A stretch of DNA of 64,000 bases from Costus lasius (Eukaryota > Streptophyta > Magnoliopsida > Zingiberales > Costaceae), in the NCBI GenBank assembly GCA_027563935.2, contig CM050451.1, positions 103,877,565-103,941,564 of the forward strand, read 5' to 3'. Positions 33,208-45,198 of this stretch are shown here, piece after piece; position 1 is the stretch's first letter; each line of letters opens with the position of its first letter. The notes below the pieces were generated by a model. It was given only the letters and a program-made list of their open reading frames with translations, was not told where the DNA came from and did not search any database. Made by a program: the position numbers and the translations under genes.

Positions 33208-34653
33208 ATGCCTCCTAGGACGAAGGCCATGGCCAGCAAGAGAACCGCATGACCGCAACAGGCACTTTCAGATTCGTCCGCCACGGACAATGAGGAGTAC
33301 GAGCCAATGCCTACTCCTCCTTCTTACCGCCTTCTTCGGCTACGCCAGGCTCCTCTTCGTCTCGTCACGGTCGCACACCTGCCAGCCGACCATAGCCCTA
33401 CATATCTCCCCTGAACGAGTTCGGGATTATCTTCCGGAATGCCGTGCAAGAGGCACAGTATCAGATACTGCGACAATACGAGGTATCTTGACCGAACCAC
33501 ACTACACATGCTAGGGATGTTAGGAGACGTTGATTTGATGTATGCAGCCATAGGGTGGGAGCAATTCCAGCAGCTATTCTCACCCACTTACATTGGCATC
33601 ACATTGGAATTTCTAAGTTCATTGAAAGTAAAGGCAGATCCTATCATTGAGGACGATCCAGGGTATCTGTCTTTCCGCTTGGGTAATATCGAACACATCC
33701 TCACTCTTTCACAGTTTCACAGCATTTACGGTTTTCCAGAACCTTGTGCACACAGAGTCCCTACCGAGTACAGTGAGCAGAACTTCTGGGGCGCTATCAC
33801 TAACGAGCACATCTACTCTGCTCGTGTAGGTTATGCTTCCAGTCTGTGCAACCCAGTGATCAAGTACGTTCACCACGTATTGGCCCACACCCTCTTTGGC
33901 CGTGGTGAAAGTGATTGTATGGTACGATAGACTGAGTTATTCTATATCTGGTGCATGCTACACAGTTTTAGAGTCGATTCTGGGTATTATCTGGCAAAGC
34001 ATTTCAGCCGCGTCGCCTGTTCTTTGAAGGGGGCGATAGTAATTGGCGGCTTGATCACAACTTTGGCAGTTTCCTTAGGCATCATCCCCTACGGCACATT
34101 GGAAGCTACCGGCAACAATAGGCTCGACATCGAGTCCTGTGTTGCCATGAAGCTGATTATACGCAAGAGAGATTCTTATTGTATGACATTCAAGGGAAAC
34201 CCCTTCTGCCTGCCTTTGCCAAACCCGGAGTGCACATCAGTCAGAGTCCATGGAAACTGGCGCATCCAGCCAGTTGAGGACGCACAGCCCGATCCAGTCA
34301 ACACTGCACCACTAGCACCTGGAGCATTTTCTTTTGGTGGCACCTCCTCTCACGATTCTATGATGTCTGTATTGCAGGAAATTAAAGAGGAGCAGCTTCA
34401 TCAACGGGAGATGATTGATCACCTGGACACCACCGTTACCTACATCCAACAGAACCAATCTTCGCATTGGGAGTCCATGGAAGCACACATGCAGAGACAA
34501 CACAAGATGATGGGATCCGTCTGGGAGAAGATATCGATCATGGACGACCGGCTATCCGCACTCTCCGAGGAAACAACAACTCGCATGAACATTTCTTCCG
34601 ACGAGGAGGCCGAGCCCGACTATAGCGCACGCAGGAAGAGCAAGAGCTCCTGA
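33208..34653 (+). pseudogene. Athila-2 env-position ORF
   Basis: Counterpart of 5940-7160. ATG 33208 (MPPRTKAMASKRTA) is soon stopped by TGA, but the same frame carries the family core: LGMLGDVDLMYAAIGWEQF, NPVIKYVHHVLAHTLFGRGESD, then TAG at 33928, then LPLPNPECTSVRVHGNWR and a long coiled-coil-like C-terminus (KEEQLHQREMIDHLDT) to 34653. The core is better kept than in Athila-1. Function unknown. Confidence 0.8.
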
Positions 34654-36007
<1,354 letters not shown>

Positions 36008-36464
36008 TGATGCATTGCATTTTGGTAGTGTTTTTCCGTTGTATTTCATGTCAAATCTAGGCTTATTTTAACACTTTTATACTCATTATAGCCTTATTTC
36101 CTTCATATCTTCGGAATCTTCACTTTTTGGCACTTTTATGGAATATTAGGTAAAAACACCCTTTTTTTCGACATATTTTGAAGATTCTAAGGCCATGAGA
36201 TGATTTCTTGTGTGAAAACGAAATCGCCAGTCAAATTTGAGTTTATTCGGAGTTTGCTAGAGAATCATGGCCAGGTGAACCCCATGGGGTTCACCATCCC
36301 AGTCACCAGCCAGCGAAACTCACAGAGAGCATCACGGCCAGGTGAACCCAGCGGGGTTCACCAGAATTCCTTCAAGCCGAAAACAGTCTAGAGGACATCA
36401 CAACCAGGTGAACCTGGCGGAGTTCACCGCGCTTCTTTCAGCCGAACTCACAGAATGAATCACC
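36008..36464 (+). repeat. Athila-2 3' LTR, truncated
   Basis: Matches the 5' LTR from its first base up to the third palindrome (about 36430), then reads CGCGCTTCTTTCAGCCGAACTC, and by 36465 becomes module A' (CCATCGAAGAGCCTC). About 980 bp of LTR are missing and no target duplication is visible, so this is a recombination junction rather than a clean insertion end. Confidence 0.85.
36270..36430 (+). repeat. Palindrome array in the Athila-2 3' LTR
   Basis: GTGAACC-N4-GGGGTTCACC units near 36275, 36342 and 36405, matching the 5' LTR array. Here the middle unit keeps both arms. Confidence 0.8.
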
Positions 36465-38340
36465 TCCATCGAAGAGCCTCTGCTCCGCGAGCTATCCAGG
36501 AGAGGGAGCTCACAGCCTATATCCATCCTTTTCATCTACTCCCACTAACACCGGACGCCTACCAATAGACTGATGCACCGCCCATGCCTTTACACCACTT
36601 GCTGCATCTGATTCTGCTGCTGCCTTGGGATGCCCGCTAAATTTTGCACCTCTGCGCTTTTCTCGTCTCCCGGAGGTTGATTGCGTAGAGGTTGGAAGTG
36701 AAGTGGATGCCGCACTCGGCTCCTGGGTCTACATGGCCTTTGCTAGGACTGGAGCTTCCATCAACGTTGGGCCCTGCTGAGGGGAAAAGCTACCGCTTCA
36801 TTCCCCTTTCACCGATCCTCTAACAGCTCAGTGCCATCATTGGGTGAGGAGGAACTCTTGAGCAGGCATCCTTATCTGTCGGCTCACCATCCGCCGGAGA
36901 ACGCCCTTGGGGTCGTGCACCTCGGACGTGCTTCTCCCGATCCCACAAGTGTCGCCGCTCCCCCTCTATTTCTTCTTCCTCTCTCTCGGAGAAGATCCCA
37001 CCCGCAATCGTCTTCCCCAACTCGTAGAGAGGACCTGCGGAACAACTCCTCGCCTCCGCTTGTTGAACCGCCCAGGAGCTCCCGCCTCGTCCATCTAAGG
37101 GGACGGAGGACCCACCGCTTGCTTTTTCAGGCTCCAATTGAAGTAGCAGACGCCCTCTCTGCTTCCTATGCTTCTCTCGTCGCCGCCGAGTCAAGGAGTC
37201 GATGCTCTCATTGCCTACGCTCATTTGTCATCGATGTCGCTGAGGAAGAAGGGTCTCCGTCTTCCTCACGGCTCTCGGCCTTGCCTAGACCAACCCAACC
37301 TCTCCCCATCCTCAGCCAGACACTATGGCAGACGAGTCACCGTCGGAGCCGCCAATGCTGTCCGTCCAACTCGTCACGTCGGTGAGGGTGGCTGGCGGAG
37401 CTCTCTTCCACTGCCTAAGAGGAAGGAGGAGCCCACGACAGAGCTCTATCTCGTCCACGCCGCAGAACTCCTGGAGGACTCGCCCTCCTCTCGTTTGTTT
37501 GGAAGCACCAGCTGCCGTTCTTCATCACAGCAGCGTTGACTAAGTTTCATGCCTCATGCCGACACAAGGGAGAAGGCGAGTTCTCTTGTCTCACGGCGCT
37601 CGCTTCTCAGGGAAGGAGGAACTCTTGCCTGCTCGGAGCCTCCATTTTCGTTGCCGCTCACGGGGAAGAAGGCCGGCTCCACTTGCTCTATACAAGTTCT
37701 CACAGGGCTCCACCTCTCATTGGAACTCTTCCTCGTTCCTCTAGAGTCTAGACTCGACCAGCTCCCCCTTGGCTGCTGGTCAAAGCTCGAGTCCAGCAGG
37801 TGCTCCCTTTCGTCTGACTCGTCTGACCCCGCGTCTTCCCGGAACAATGCCACTGGTCCGCCAGGAGGAAGGAGAAGGTAGCCCCCGCCGCTGTCGACAT
37901 CTGCTGCTCGTGGAGGAAGACGCAACGCCCTCGCCATCGCCTTCACTGGATCGTCGGAACTCAACCGACCGCCAGCTGATACCATTGTCAGGCCCGAATA
38001 GAGTTAAAGCGTGTTTAGTCAGCCTGAAGCCCGATTAACATGCTTACATCCTCAATCACGTCCGTTTTTGAATTTTTGTCGGCTGCATTGATGTAGACTC
38101 GCACCTTGAGTCGTACACCACGTACATCGTACTCCTCGCGTCGACGAACGCACGACGCAGCAACGCCTGCGTGCGCCGCCTCAACTGCGGATATCACCGG
38201 AACGGGAACCAGGCCTACGGTAGGGGAAGGGCCGCTCGTGCCCTGCGCCCCTTAGTGTCATCGGCGTCCCTCCAGATGCTGGGAATCGTCGCTGGAGCTA
38301 ACCGGCCGGAGGCCAAAATATAGGGACGGAGGGATTTTCA
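36465..38340. repeat. Module A' (diverged GC-rich copy, left end cut)
   Basis: Homologous by eye to module A of the array (CATCGAAGAGCCTC, GAACGCCCTTGGGGTC, GAGAAGATCCCACC, CAGCTGATACCATTGTCAGG) but lacking its start and carrying deletions. It runs directly into A'' with no B module between. Long frames are open on both strands, including a 143-codon minus-strand frame (37554-37985) that begins at the primer-like TGGTATCAG. None shows a known domain. Confidence 0.7.
37975..37992 (-). promoter_or_regulatory. Primer-site-like motif at the A' module
   Basis: The minus strand reads CCTGACAATGGTATCAGC, resembling an LTR end (CTGACA) followed by a tRNA-Met primer site. The same motif recurs in modules A near 43910, 50575, 57520 and 61818. 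Confidence 0.4.
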
Positions 38341-39250
38341 CTCTTTTATTCACCCCAAAATCGAGCTACATAAAACCCCTCCTCTCCTCTCTGTACACGC
38401 TCACTCGACTCCTCTCCTCTACGTTCGACCCCACCGCCGCCGGAAACCCTCGTCGGCACGGTCGCTGGCCCCTGCCTGAGGGAAGGAGGCAGCGGAACTC
38501 CGTCCATCGAAGAGCCTCTACTCTGCGAGCTGTCCAAGAGAGAGAGAGCTCGCAGCCCCTCTCCATCCTTTTCATCTACTCCCGCTGACACCGGATGCCT
38601 GCTAGTAGCCTAATGCACCACCCACGCCTCTGCACCACTTGCTACATTTGATTCCGCTGCTGCCTCAGGATGCCCGCTGAATTTCGCGCCTCTGCGCATT
38701 TGTTGATAGAGTGAGGGTCGGATTCGGATCCTCCATCGGATCCACCTCTTCACGCCGCCTAGACTGGCTTTGGATCCTGCTTCCACCGGCGCCCCACGCT
38801 AGTTCCACGTCGTTGCTGCTCCAGGAGGTAGATTGTGTAGAGGTTGGAAGTGAAGTGGATGCCGCACTCGACGTCTGGGTCTGCATGGCCTTCGCCAAGA
38901 TCGGAGCTTCCATCCATGCTGGGCCCCGCTGAGAGGAAAAGCCACCGCTTCATTCCCCTTTCACTGATCATCCGACACCTCGGTGCCATCGTTGGGTGAG
39001 GAGGAGCTCTCGAGCGGGCATCCTTCGTTGTCGCCTTGCCAACCGCCGAAGAACGCCCTCGGGGTCATACGCCTCGGACGTGCTTCTCCCGATCCCGCAA
39101 GTGTCGCCGCTCCCCCTCTATTTCTTCTTCCTCTCTCTTGGAGAAGATCCCACCTGCACTCGTCTTCCCCAACTCGTGAAGAAGACCCGCGGAGCAACTC
39201 CTTGCCTCCGCTTGTCGAATCGCCCAGGAGTGAGACGCTTCCGCCTAGTT
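38341..39250 (+). repeat. Module A'' (start of A, cut at about 39246)
   Basis: Matches the first part of module A from CTGTACACGCTCACTC onwards, then departs at CTTCCGCCTAG (39246) into AT-rich sequence leading to module C. It lacks the 170-bp segment with GGCCCAGGACCCACTGG found in A. It may act as a promoter and first exon for the following ORF: see the TATA-like site and the GT donor at 39252. Confidence 0.65.
38369..38376 (+). promoter_or_regulatory. TATA-like box in module A''
   Basis: CATAAAAC followed by a C/T-rich leader with GCCGGAAACCCTCG, a telo-box-like motif common in plant leaders. The array copies of A have GAAAACCCTAG at this place but not the TATA-like box. Confidence 0.35.
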
Positions 39251-39368
39251 GGTAATCTGGACTAAGATCTTGCATTTGTGTTTTCTTTTTGAATATTGAA
39301 TAGATTACAGGGAGAATATCTGTTTGAAACATTTCAATGGTTACATGCAATTGGCCCTTAAGTATGAC
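39251..39368 (+). other. Unique AT-rich link between A'' and the array
   Basis: Begins TTGGTAATCTGG, a fair 5' splice donor (TTG/GTAATC), and is T-rich. It ends AAGTATGAC, sharing ATGAC with the end of every B module, the point where module C starts. Probably the original left flank of C. Confidence 0.4.
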
Positions 39369-39789
39369 ATCCTTGCTGTTGTACCATGGAACAACGTAAT
39401 ACAACTTCAAGTGAAGATCTGATCTTATATTTATCCACATCTATTTTATGAGGCTTTATGCGTTTGAAATCGTGGACCCAATTGTTAGTTCATTAGCTTT
39501 ATTACGAACTAAATTTTGATTTCATAAACTCATTGAAGCTTGGTGAGAAAAACATATCAAATACCATATCTTGAAAAAACATATTGTATGTTAAAGATAT
39601 AGCTAGTTGGGCACATGCTGCTAGTGAAAAGAACTGATCTCTTTCATTTGGCCTACTTGGATAATTATTTCAATGATTGTATGAGACAGCTCTGGCATTA
39701 CTTGGGAAAAAATTCTTTAAAGATTTGTGCATTTTTTTTATCTGGCATTATGCCCTTCTCTATAGTTGTTTGACATAATTGGGGCATTA

Positions 39790-39812
39790 ATTTTTCATGT
39801 TTTTACAGAATC
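39790..39812 (+). promoter_or_regulatory. 3' splice-site-like sequence before the C-B ORF
   Basis: TTTTTCATGTTTTTACAG (ending 39808), then AATC and ATGG. A T-rich tract and CAG acceptor four bases before the ATG suggest an intron ending here. Kept in C2 and C3. Confidence 0.5.
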
Positions 39813-40334
39813 ATGGAAAACTCTCCCTCAAATGTGAATCCTGACGAATCATCTCCAGAGCAGACCAAGGTTGTCATTCCTCTCCAAATTCCAAAGAAGT
39901 TTCGTCGTCCAGTGGAACGCTCAACTCAATGGTTGATGATTGAGTATCTGAAGACATTTTTAATAGAGGATGAGTTTCCTTCATCGGATGAATTCTCGGT
40001 CTCCTCAAATGCTATGATGAATGCCCTAGCTACCTTTGGAGTTTCAACAGTTCTATGGGAGGAGATCAGCGAGAAAATTTTGATAAGTCTAAAGAAAATT
40101 GTATCATGCAAGTCTGAGATGGACGATGAGAAAATGGTGTTACTAAATTTTTTGAAGCATGTAGATATGGAGAATCGCAAACAGTCAGAAGATTATCAAC
40201 ACTTACTGGACAAAACAAAGCAGATAGATCAGAAAATGGAAAAGCTGGTAGAGAGAAAGCGTCTTATAAGTTTAGAGTTAGAAGCGACGAATGCCAGCCT
40301 AACAAACAACAATAGACTCAAAAGAAGAAAGTAA
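39813..40334 (+). CDS. Unknown 173-aa coiled-coil-like protein, C-B copy 1 (intact)
   Basis: ATG 39813 (AATCATGG, good context) to TAA 40334. The N-terminal 40 residues come from module C (MENSPSNVNPDESSPEQTK) and the rest from B. Middle: YLKTFLIEDEFPSSDEFSVS, then ALATFGVSTVLWEEISEKIL. The last 70 residues (QSEDYQHLLDKTKQIDQKME, ERKRLISLELEATNASL) are heptad-like, with a basic RLKRRK end. I know no such family. An upstream exon may exist in A'' (GT donor at 39252). It differs from copy 3 at a few residues (WLMI for CLMT, VSC for ESC). Confidence 0.5.
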   Translation: MENSPSNVNPDESSPEQTKVVIPLQIPKKFRRPVERSTQWLMIEYLKTFLIEDEFPSSDEFSVSSNAMMNALATFGVSTVLWEEISEKILISLKKIVSCKSEMDDEKMVLLNFLKHVDMENRKQSEDYQHLLDKTKQIDQKMEKLVERKRLISLELEATNASLTNNNRLKRRK

Positions 40335-40962
40335 GCCGGAGACAAATATGACTTCGGAGCTCAAAATTCTCAATTCCTTGAATGATTCAATTTCCTAGCT
40401 CAGTGTATAGATATGTTGATGATATTGATTGTTTGAAGCGGTATTGATTGTTTGGATCCAAGCTTTGTTAGGTGGTTGATCTTTTGATTACGTTGTGTTA
40501 ACAATTTCTAAAACGGAGGTTGCGGAATTGATTTACCTGATTATTGAGTGGTCTTTACGATGCTATAGATGGTTATAAGATCTCTATAGTTGGTTTGCTT
40601 CTTCTAGTTGGTGTTTTGATCTATGATCTAATTCTGCACCAACTGTCTGTATTCCCAACTAGAACCAAAAAAGGTGGTGACAGGATGATTCTATACATTC
40701 TTTGTGTGGAATGTAGTGCTTCACAATTTTTTTTTTGCTTCCATCATATAAATTCAGTCATCGAACTATCTCGCACTGTTTTGACAATGGTAAATTAGTG
40801 TTATATATAATATATACAAATTCTCGAATTAAGTATACAAATTATACAAGTTGCCTCATTCCCTGACAAAGTTGCTCTGGAAGTTCATATACTTTATTGG
40901 AAAATGTATTATTGTAGGTACATTACTGATCTTGTAAATAATAATTCAAACACTATTAGGAT
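40335..40962 (+). other. B1 3' region after the ORF
   Basis: AT-rich sequence between ORF stop and MITE. A frame at 40544 (LYDAIDGYKISIVGLLLLVG) is open in all B copies but lacks an ATG at its start and is followed by a T-run of variable length, so it is more likely 3' untranslated sequence than a gene. The same holds near 44778, 47230, 51552, 54134, 58497 and 62794. Confidence 0.5.
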
Positions 40963-41411
40963 TAGGGGTGAGCAAACGGTACCGGTACCAAAGTACCATA
41001 CCAAACTTTTCGGTACTTTGGTACTTCGGTATCGGTATTTCGGTACTTCGGTACCGGTACCAAAATTTTATTCGAGAAATCGGTACCGGTACCAGTACCT
41101 AAAAACTATTTCAGGAAAATCCCGAAGTACCAATTTTTCATGTATTATTTAATTAAAAAAAATAATATTTATATATTAATATTCGGTATTTTTTTATACA
41201 AATACCGAAATACGTAAATTAGAATTAAAAATATTCAGGATTTCAGGAAATCGGTACCGATACCGATTTTATTTCGGAAAATTGGTACCGGTACCGAACT
41301 CCCAAAGTAGAATTCGGTATCGGTACCGGTACCTATAATTTGAGGTTCAGGAGTTCGGTACCAGAAGTTCGGTACCTGTATAGGTACCAAAATCCCGATT
41401 GCTCTCCCCTA
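40963..41411. mobile_element. hAT-type MITE in B1 (449 bp)
   Basis: Ends TAGGGGTGAGCAAACGG and, inverted, TAGGGGAGAGCAATCGG. Eight-base duplications ATTAGGAT at 40955-40962 and 41412-41419 are perfect. An 8-bp duplication with TAGGGG-type ends fits the hAT superfamily. Both subterminal parts are packed with GGTACCGGTACC and CGGTACTTCGG motifs, as transposase-binding repeats often are. No coding capacity. Confidence 0.88.
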
Positions 41412-41824
41412 ATTAGGATTGTATCTAAGGGCCTCAATATATAGAGGCCTTATGTTATCCATTATTTTTTAGTACATTGGTAAAAATATTATCTTGTGCA
41501 AATCATTGTTATTTTCCAAATCTCTATTATTTCTCCTCCACTCTCTTAACTTATTTATAAATTCCAATCCTGCCTTTTCGCTAGAACTGCTGTGCATAGT
41601 TGGTTTGCTTGTTCTTATTATTTTTTTAAAAAAGACCGAACTAGAAATAAAATAAACGAGGCTTTTTCGTTGCCGTACTTCGTTGGGGTTGACAGTTTTG
41701 TTGAGGGTTATGATAGGTGTTAGGCCCAAGCCCAACTCGCAGCCCAAACCTAGCCGCTTCGGGGAAGCGGGCTGGCGGGTCAAGTAAAGGTGGCTTAACG
41801 GGTCGGGCGACCCATTTGGATGAC

Positions 41825-44168
41825 TTGAGCTAGGGCTACAATGCCCTTAGTTACTATGCGCGAATGCATGCGTTCGACGCGAGAGAGGCGGCGGCGTCTC
41901 TCCACTCCCTCTCCCCGATTCCTTCTCCCCTTCGTCGAGTGCGGCTCCGGCGAGGATTCCGGCAGCGGCGGCGGACTCCGGCAGCTTCCCGATGGGTTGG
42001 GTGTGGCGGTACGGGATGCATCGGAGCAAGGGGCAGCGTTCCCTTTTTCCTTCCTCTCCTCGCTGTACACTCTCAACTCAACTCCTCTCCTCTACACATC
42101 CGACCCCGCCGCTGCCGAAAACCCTAGTCGGCACGGTCGCTGGCCCCTGCCTGAGGGGAGGAGGTGGTGGAACTCCGTCCGTCGAAGAGCCTCTTCTCTG
42201 CTAGCAGTCCAAGAGAGAGAGAGAGAGCTTGCAGCCACTCTCCATCCTTATCATCTGCTCCCGCTAACACCGGATGCCAGCCAGCAGCATGATGCACGGC
42301 CCACGCCTCTGCACCACCTGCTGCATCTCCGTCTGCTGTTGCCTCAGGAATCCCACTGAATTTTGCGCCTTTGCGCATTTATTGACTGAGTGAGGATTGG
42401 ATCCACCTCTTCACAGCGCCTGGATCTGGCTCTGGATCCTGCTTCCGCCTTGGGGCTCTGCCCAAGCCCACCTCCAAACGACCATCTCGGCCAGGCCCAG
42501 GACCCACTGGTCCTTGGGCGTAACACCCTCCCCCGGCTGACGTGGCCGCCGCCCTCGGCGTCCAGCTCTTCTCGGCCTCCGTCAGGGGCAAAACTTCAAT
42601 GCCTGCCGGCGCCCCACACTAGCTCCTCGTCGCTGTTGCTCCAGGAGGTAGATTGCGTAGAGGTGAGAAGTGAAGTGGACGCCACGCTCGGCGTCTAGGT
42701 CTGCATGGCCTTCGCCAGGACTGGAGCTTCCATCCAGGCTGAGCCTCGCTGAGGGGAAAGGCCACCGCTTATTCCCCTTTCACCGATCCTCTTGAGCGGG
42801 CATCCTTCTCTGTCCGCTCGCCATCCACCGGAGAACGTCCTCAGGGTCTTACACCTCGGACATGCTTCTCCCAATCCAACAAGTGCTGCCGCTCCACCTC
42901 TATTTCTTCTTACTCTCTCGGAGAAGATCCCACCTGCAGTCGTCTTCCCCAACTCGTGGAGAGGACCTGCGGAGCAACTCCTCGCCTCCGCTTGTCAAAC
43001 CGCCCAGGAGCGAGACACTCCCGCCTCATCCATCTGAGGGGAAGGGCGAGCCACTGCTCACGTTTTCCGGCTCTGGGAGAAGTAGCAGACACCCTCTCTG
43101 CTTCCTATGCTTCTCTCGTCACTAGAGATTCAGGGAGGAGTCGACACTCTCATCACCTATGCTCGTCCGTAGTTGGCATCGCTGAGGAGGAAGGGTCTCC
43201 GTCTTCCTCACATCTCTCGTCCTTGCCTCAACCAACCCAACCTCTCCCCATCCTCAGCCGGACTCTGTGGCGGACGAGTCACCGTCGGAGCGCCGCCTAT
43301 GCTGTCCGTTCGACTCATCACATCGGTGAGGGTGGTTGGCGGAGCTCTCTTCAGTCGCCTGAGATGGAGGAGCCCACGGCAGACCTCTATCTTGTCCGCA
43401 CCGCAAAACTCCTGGAGGAGACGCCCTCGTCTCGTTCATTGGGAAGCGCCAGCTGCGTTCTTCATCGCAACAGCGTTGACTAAATTTTGTGCCTCCACGC
43501 GTTCACGCCTCCGACTCAAGGGAGAAGGCGAGTTCCCTTGTCTTATGGCGCCCGCTTCTCGGGGAAGGAGGAACTCTCACTCGCCCGGAGCCTCCATTCT
43601 CATCGCCGCTCATGAGGAAGAAGGCCGGCTCCGCTTGTTCTGTACAAATTCTCACAAGGCTCCACCTATCGTCGGAGCTCTTCCTCGTTCCTCTAGACTC
43701 GACCAGCTCCCCCTCGGCTGCTGGTCAAACCTCGAGTCCAGCGGGTGCTCCCTTCCGTCTGACCCCGCATCTACCAGAACGCCACCACTGGTCTGCCTGG
43801 AGGAAGGAGAAGGTGGCCCCCACTACTGTCGACACCTGTGTCTCGTGGAGGAAGACGTGATGCCCTCGCTATCGCCTCCACTGGATCGTCAGAACTTGAC
43901 TGACTGCCCTCTGATACCATTGTTAGGCCCGAATAGAGTTAAAGTGTCTTTAGTCAGCCATAAGCCCGATTAACGCGCCCACATTCGCAATCACGTCTGT
44001 TTTCGAATTTCTACTGCGCTGCCTCAGCCGCGGATATTGTCGGAAAGGGAATCGGGTCTGCGGTAGGGGAAGGGCCACTCGCGCCATTCGCCTCTTAGCC
44101 TCCTCGGCGTCCCTTCTGACGCCGGGAATCGTCGCCGAAGCTCGCCGGCCAGATGCAAAAATACAGGG
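41825..44168. repeat. Module A1 (GC-rich)
   Basis: Starts TTGAGCTAGGGCTACA, has a C/T-rich leader-like part with GAAAACCCTAG (about 42118), a GGCCCAGGACCCACTGG segment (about 42496) and the primer-like CTCTGATACCATTGTTAGG (43910-43928). It ends in CCAGATGCAAAAATACAGGG. A 266-codon plus frame (43173-43973) is the longest; it is Arg/Ser/Pro-rich without known motifs, so coding is doubtful. Confidence 0.8.
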
Positions 44169-44440
44169 AATGCTCAACTCAATGCTTGATGACCGAGTAT
44201 CTGAAGACATTTTTAATAGAGGATGAGTTTCCTTCATCAAATGAATTCTCGGTCTCATCAAATGCTATGCTGAATGCCCTAGCTGCCTTTGGAGTTTCAA
44301 TAGTTCTATGGGAGGAGATCAGCGAGGAAATTTTGATAAGTCTAAAGAAAATTGAATCGTGCAAGTCTGAGATGGACGATGAGAAAATGGTGTTACTAAA
44401 TTTTTTGAAGCATGTTGATATGGAGAATCGCAAACAGTGA
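44153..44440 (+). pseudogene. A-B copy of the coiled-coil ORF (unit 1), stop at 44438
   Basis: The last bases of module A give a new start (MQKYRE) fused in frame to CSTQCLMTEYLKTFLIEDEF of B. A TGA at 44438-44440 replaces the Ser codon of KQSEDYQ. Downstream, the frame would have continued past the C-B stop because TAA is TCA in this B type. Non-functional as a full-length protein. Confidence 0.55.
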
Positions 44441-45198
44441 GAAGATTATCAACACTTACTGGACAAAACAAAGCAGATATATAAGAAAATGGAAAAGCTG
44501 GCAAAGAGAAAGCGTCATATAAGTTTAGAGTTAGAAGCGACGAATGCCAGCCTAACAAACAACAATAGACTCAAAAGAAGAAAGTCAGCCAGAGACAAAT
44601 ATGACTTCGGAGCTCAAAATTCTCAATTCCTTGAATGATTCAATTTCCTAGCTCAGTGTATAGATATGTAGATGATATTGATTGTTTGGATCCAAGCTCT
44701 GTTATGTTGTTGATCTTTTGATTACGTTGCATTAACAATTTCTAAAACGGAGGTTGCGGAATTGATTTACCTGATTATTGAGTGGTCTTTATGATGCTAT
44801 AGATGGTTATAAGATCTCTATAGTTGGTTTGCTTCTTTTGGTTGGTGTTTTGATCTATGATCTAATTCTGCACCAACTGTCTGTATTCCCAAATAGAACC
44901 AAAAAAGGTGGTGACAGGATGATTCTATACATTCTTTGTGTGGAACGTAGTGCTTCACAATTTTTTTTTTGCTTCCATCATATAAATTCAGTCATCGAAC
45001 TATCTCGCACTGTTTTTGACAATGGTAAATTAGTGTTATATATAATATATACAAATGCTAGAATTAAGTATATAAATTATACAAGATGCCTCATTCCCAG
45101 ACAATGTTGCTCTGGAAGTTCATATACTTTGTTGGAAAATGTATTATTGGAAGGTACATTACTGATCTTGTAAATAATAATTCAAACAATATTAGGAT

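Noticed and set aside
36831..37385. 184-codon plus ORF in A' as a gene
   Set aside because: Frame not kept in A'' or the array copies; Ser/Pro/Arg-rich and overlapped by equally long frames on both strands.
40544..40798. Membrane-protein-like frame (IVGLLLLVGVLIYDLIL) in every B
   Set aside because: No ATG at its start, variable T-run causes different ends among copies, and it sits in the presumed 3' untranslated region.
41469..42076. Minus-strand ORFs at the B/A boundary, repeated in each unit
   Set aside because: Repetition follows from the array. They cross module junctions and the MITE flank, with no motif or start context.
43921..44560. TGTTAGGC..GCCTAACA as termini of a 640-bp LTR or DNA element
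   Set aside because: The right-hand GCCTAACA lies inside the ORF-coding part of B and is also present in C-B copies without the left end, so the pair is coincidental.
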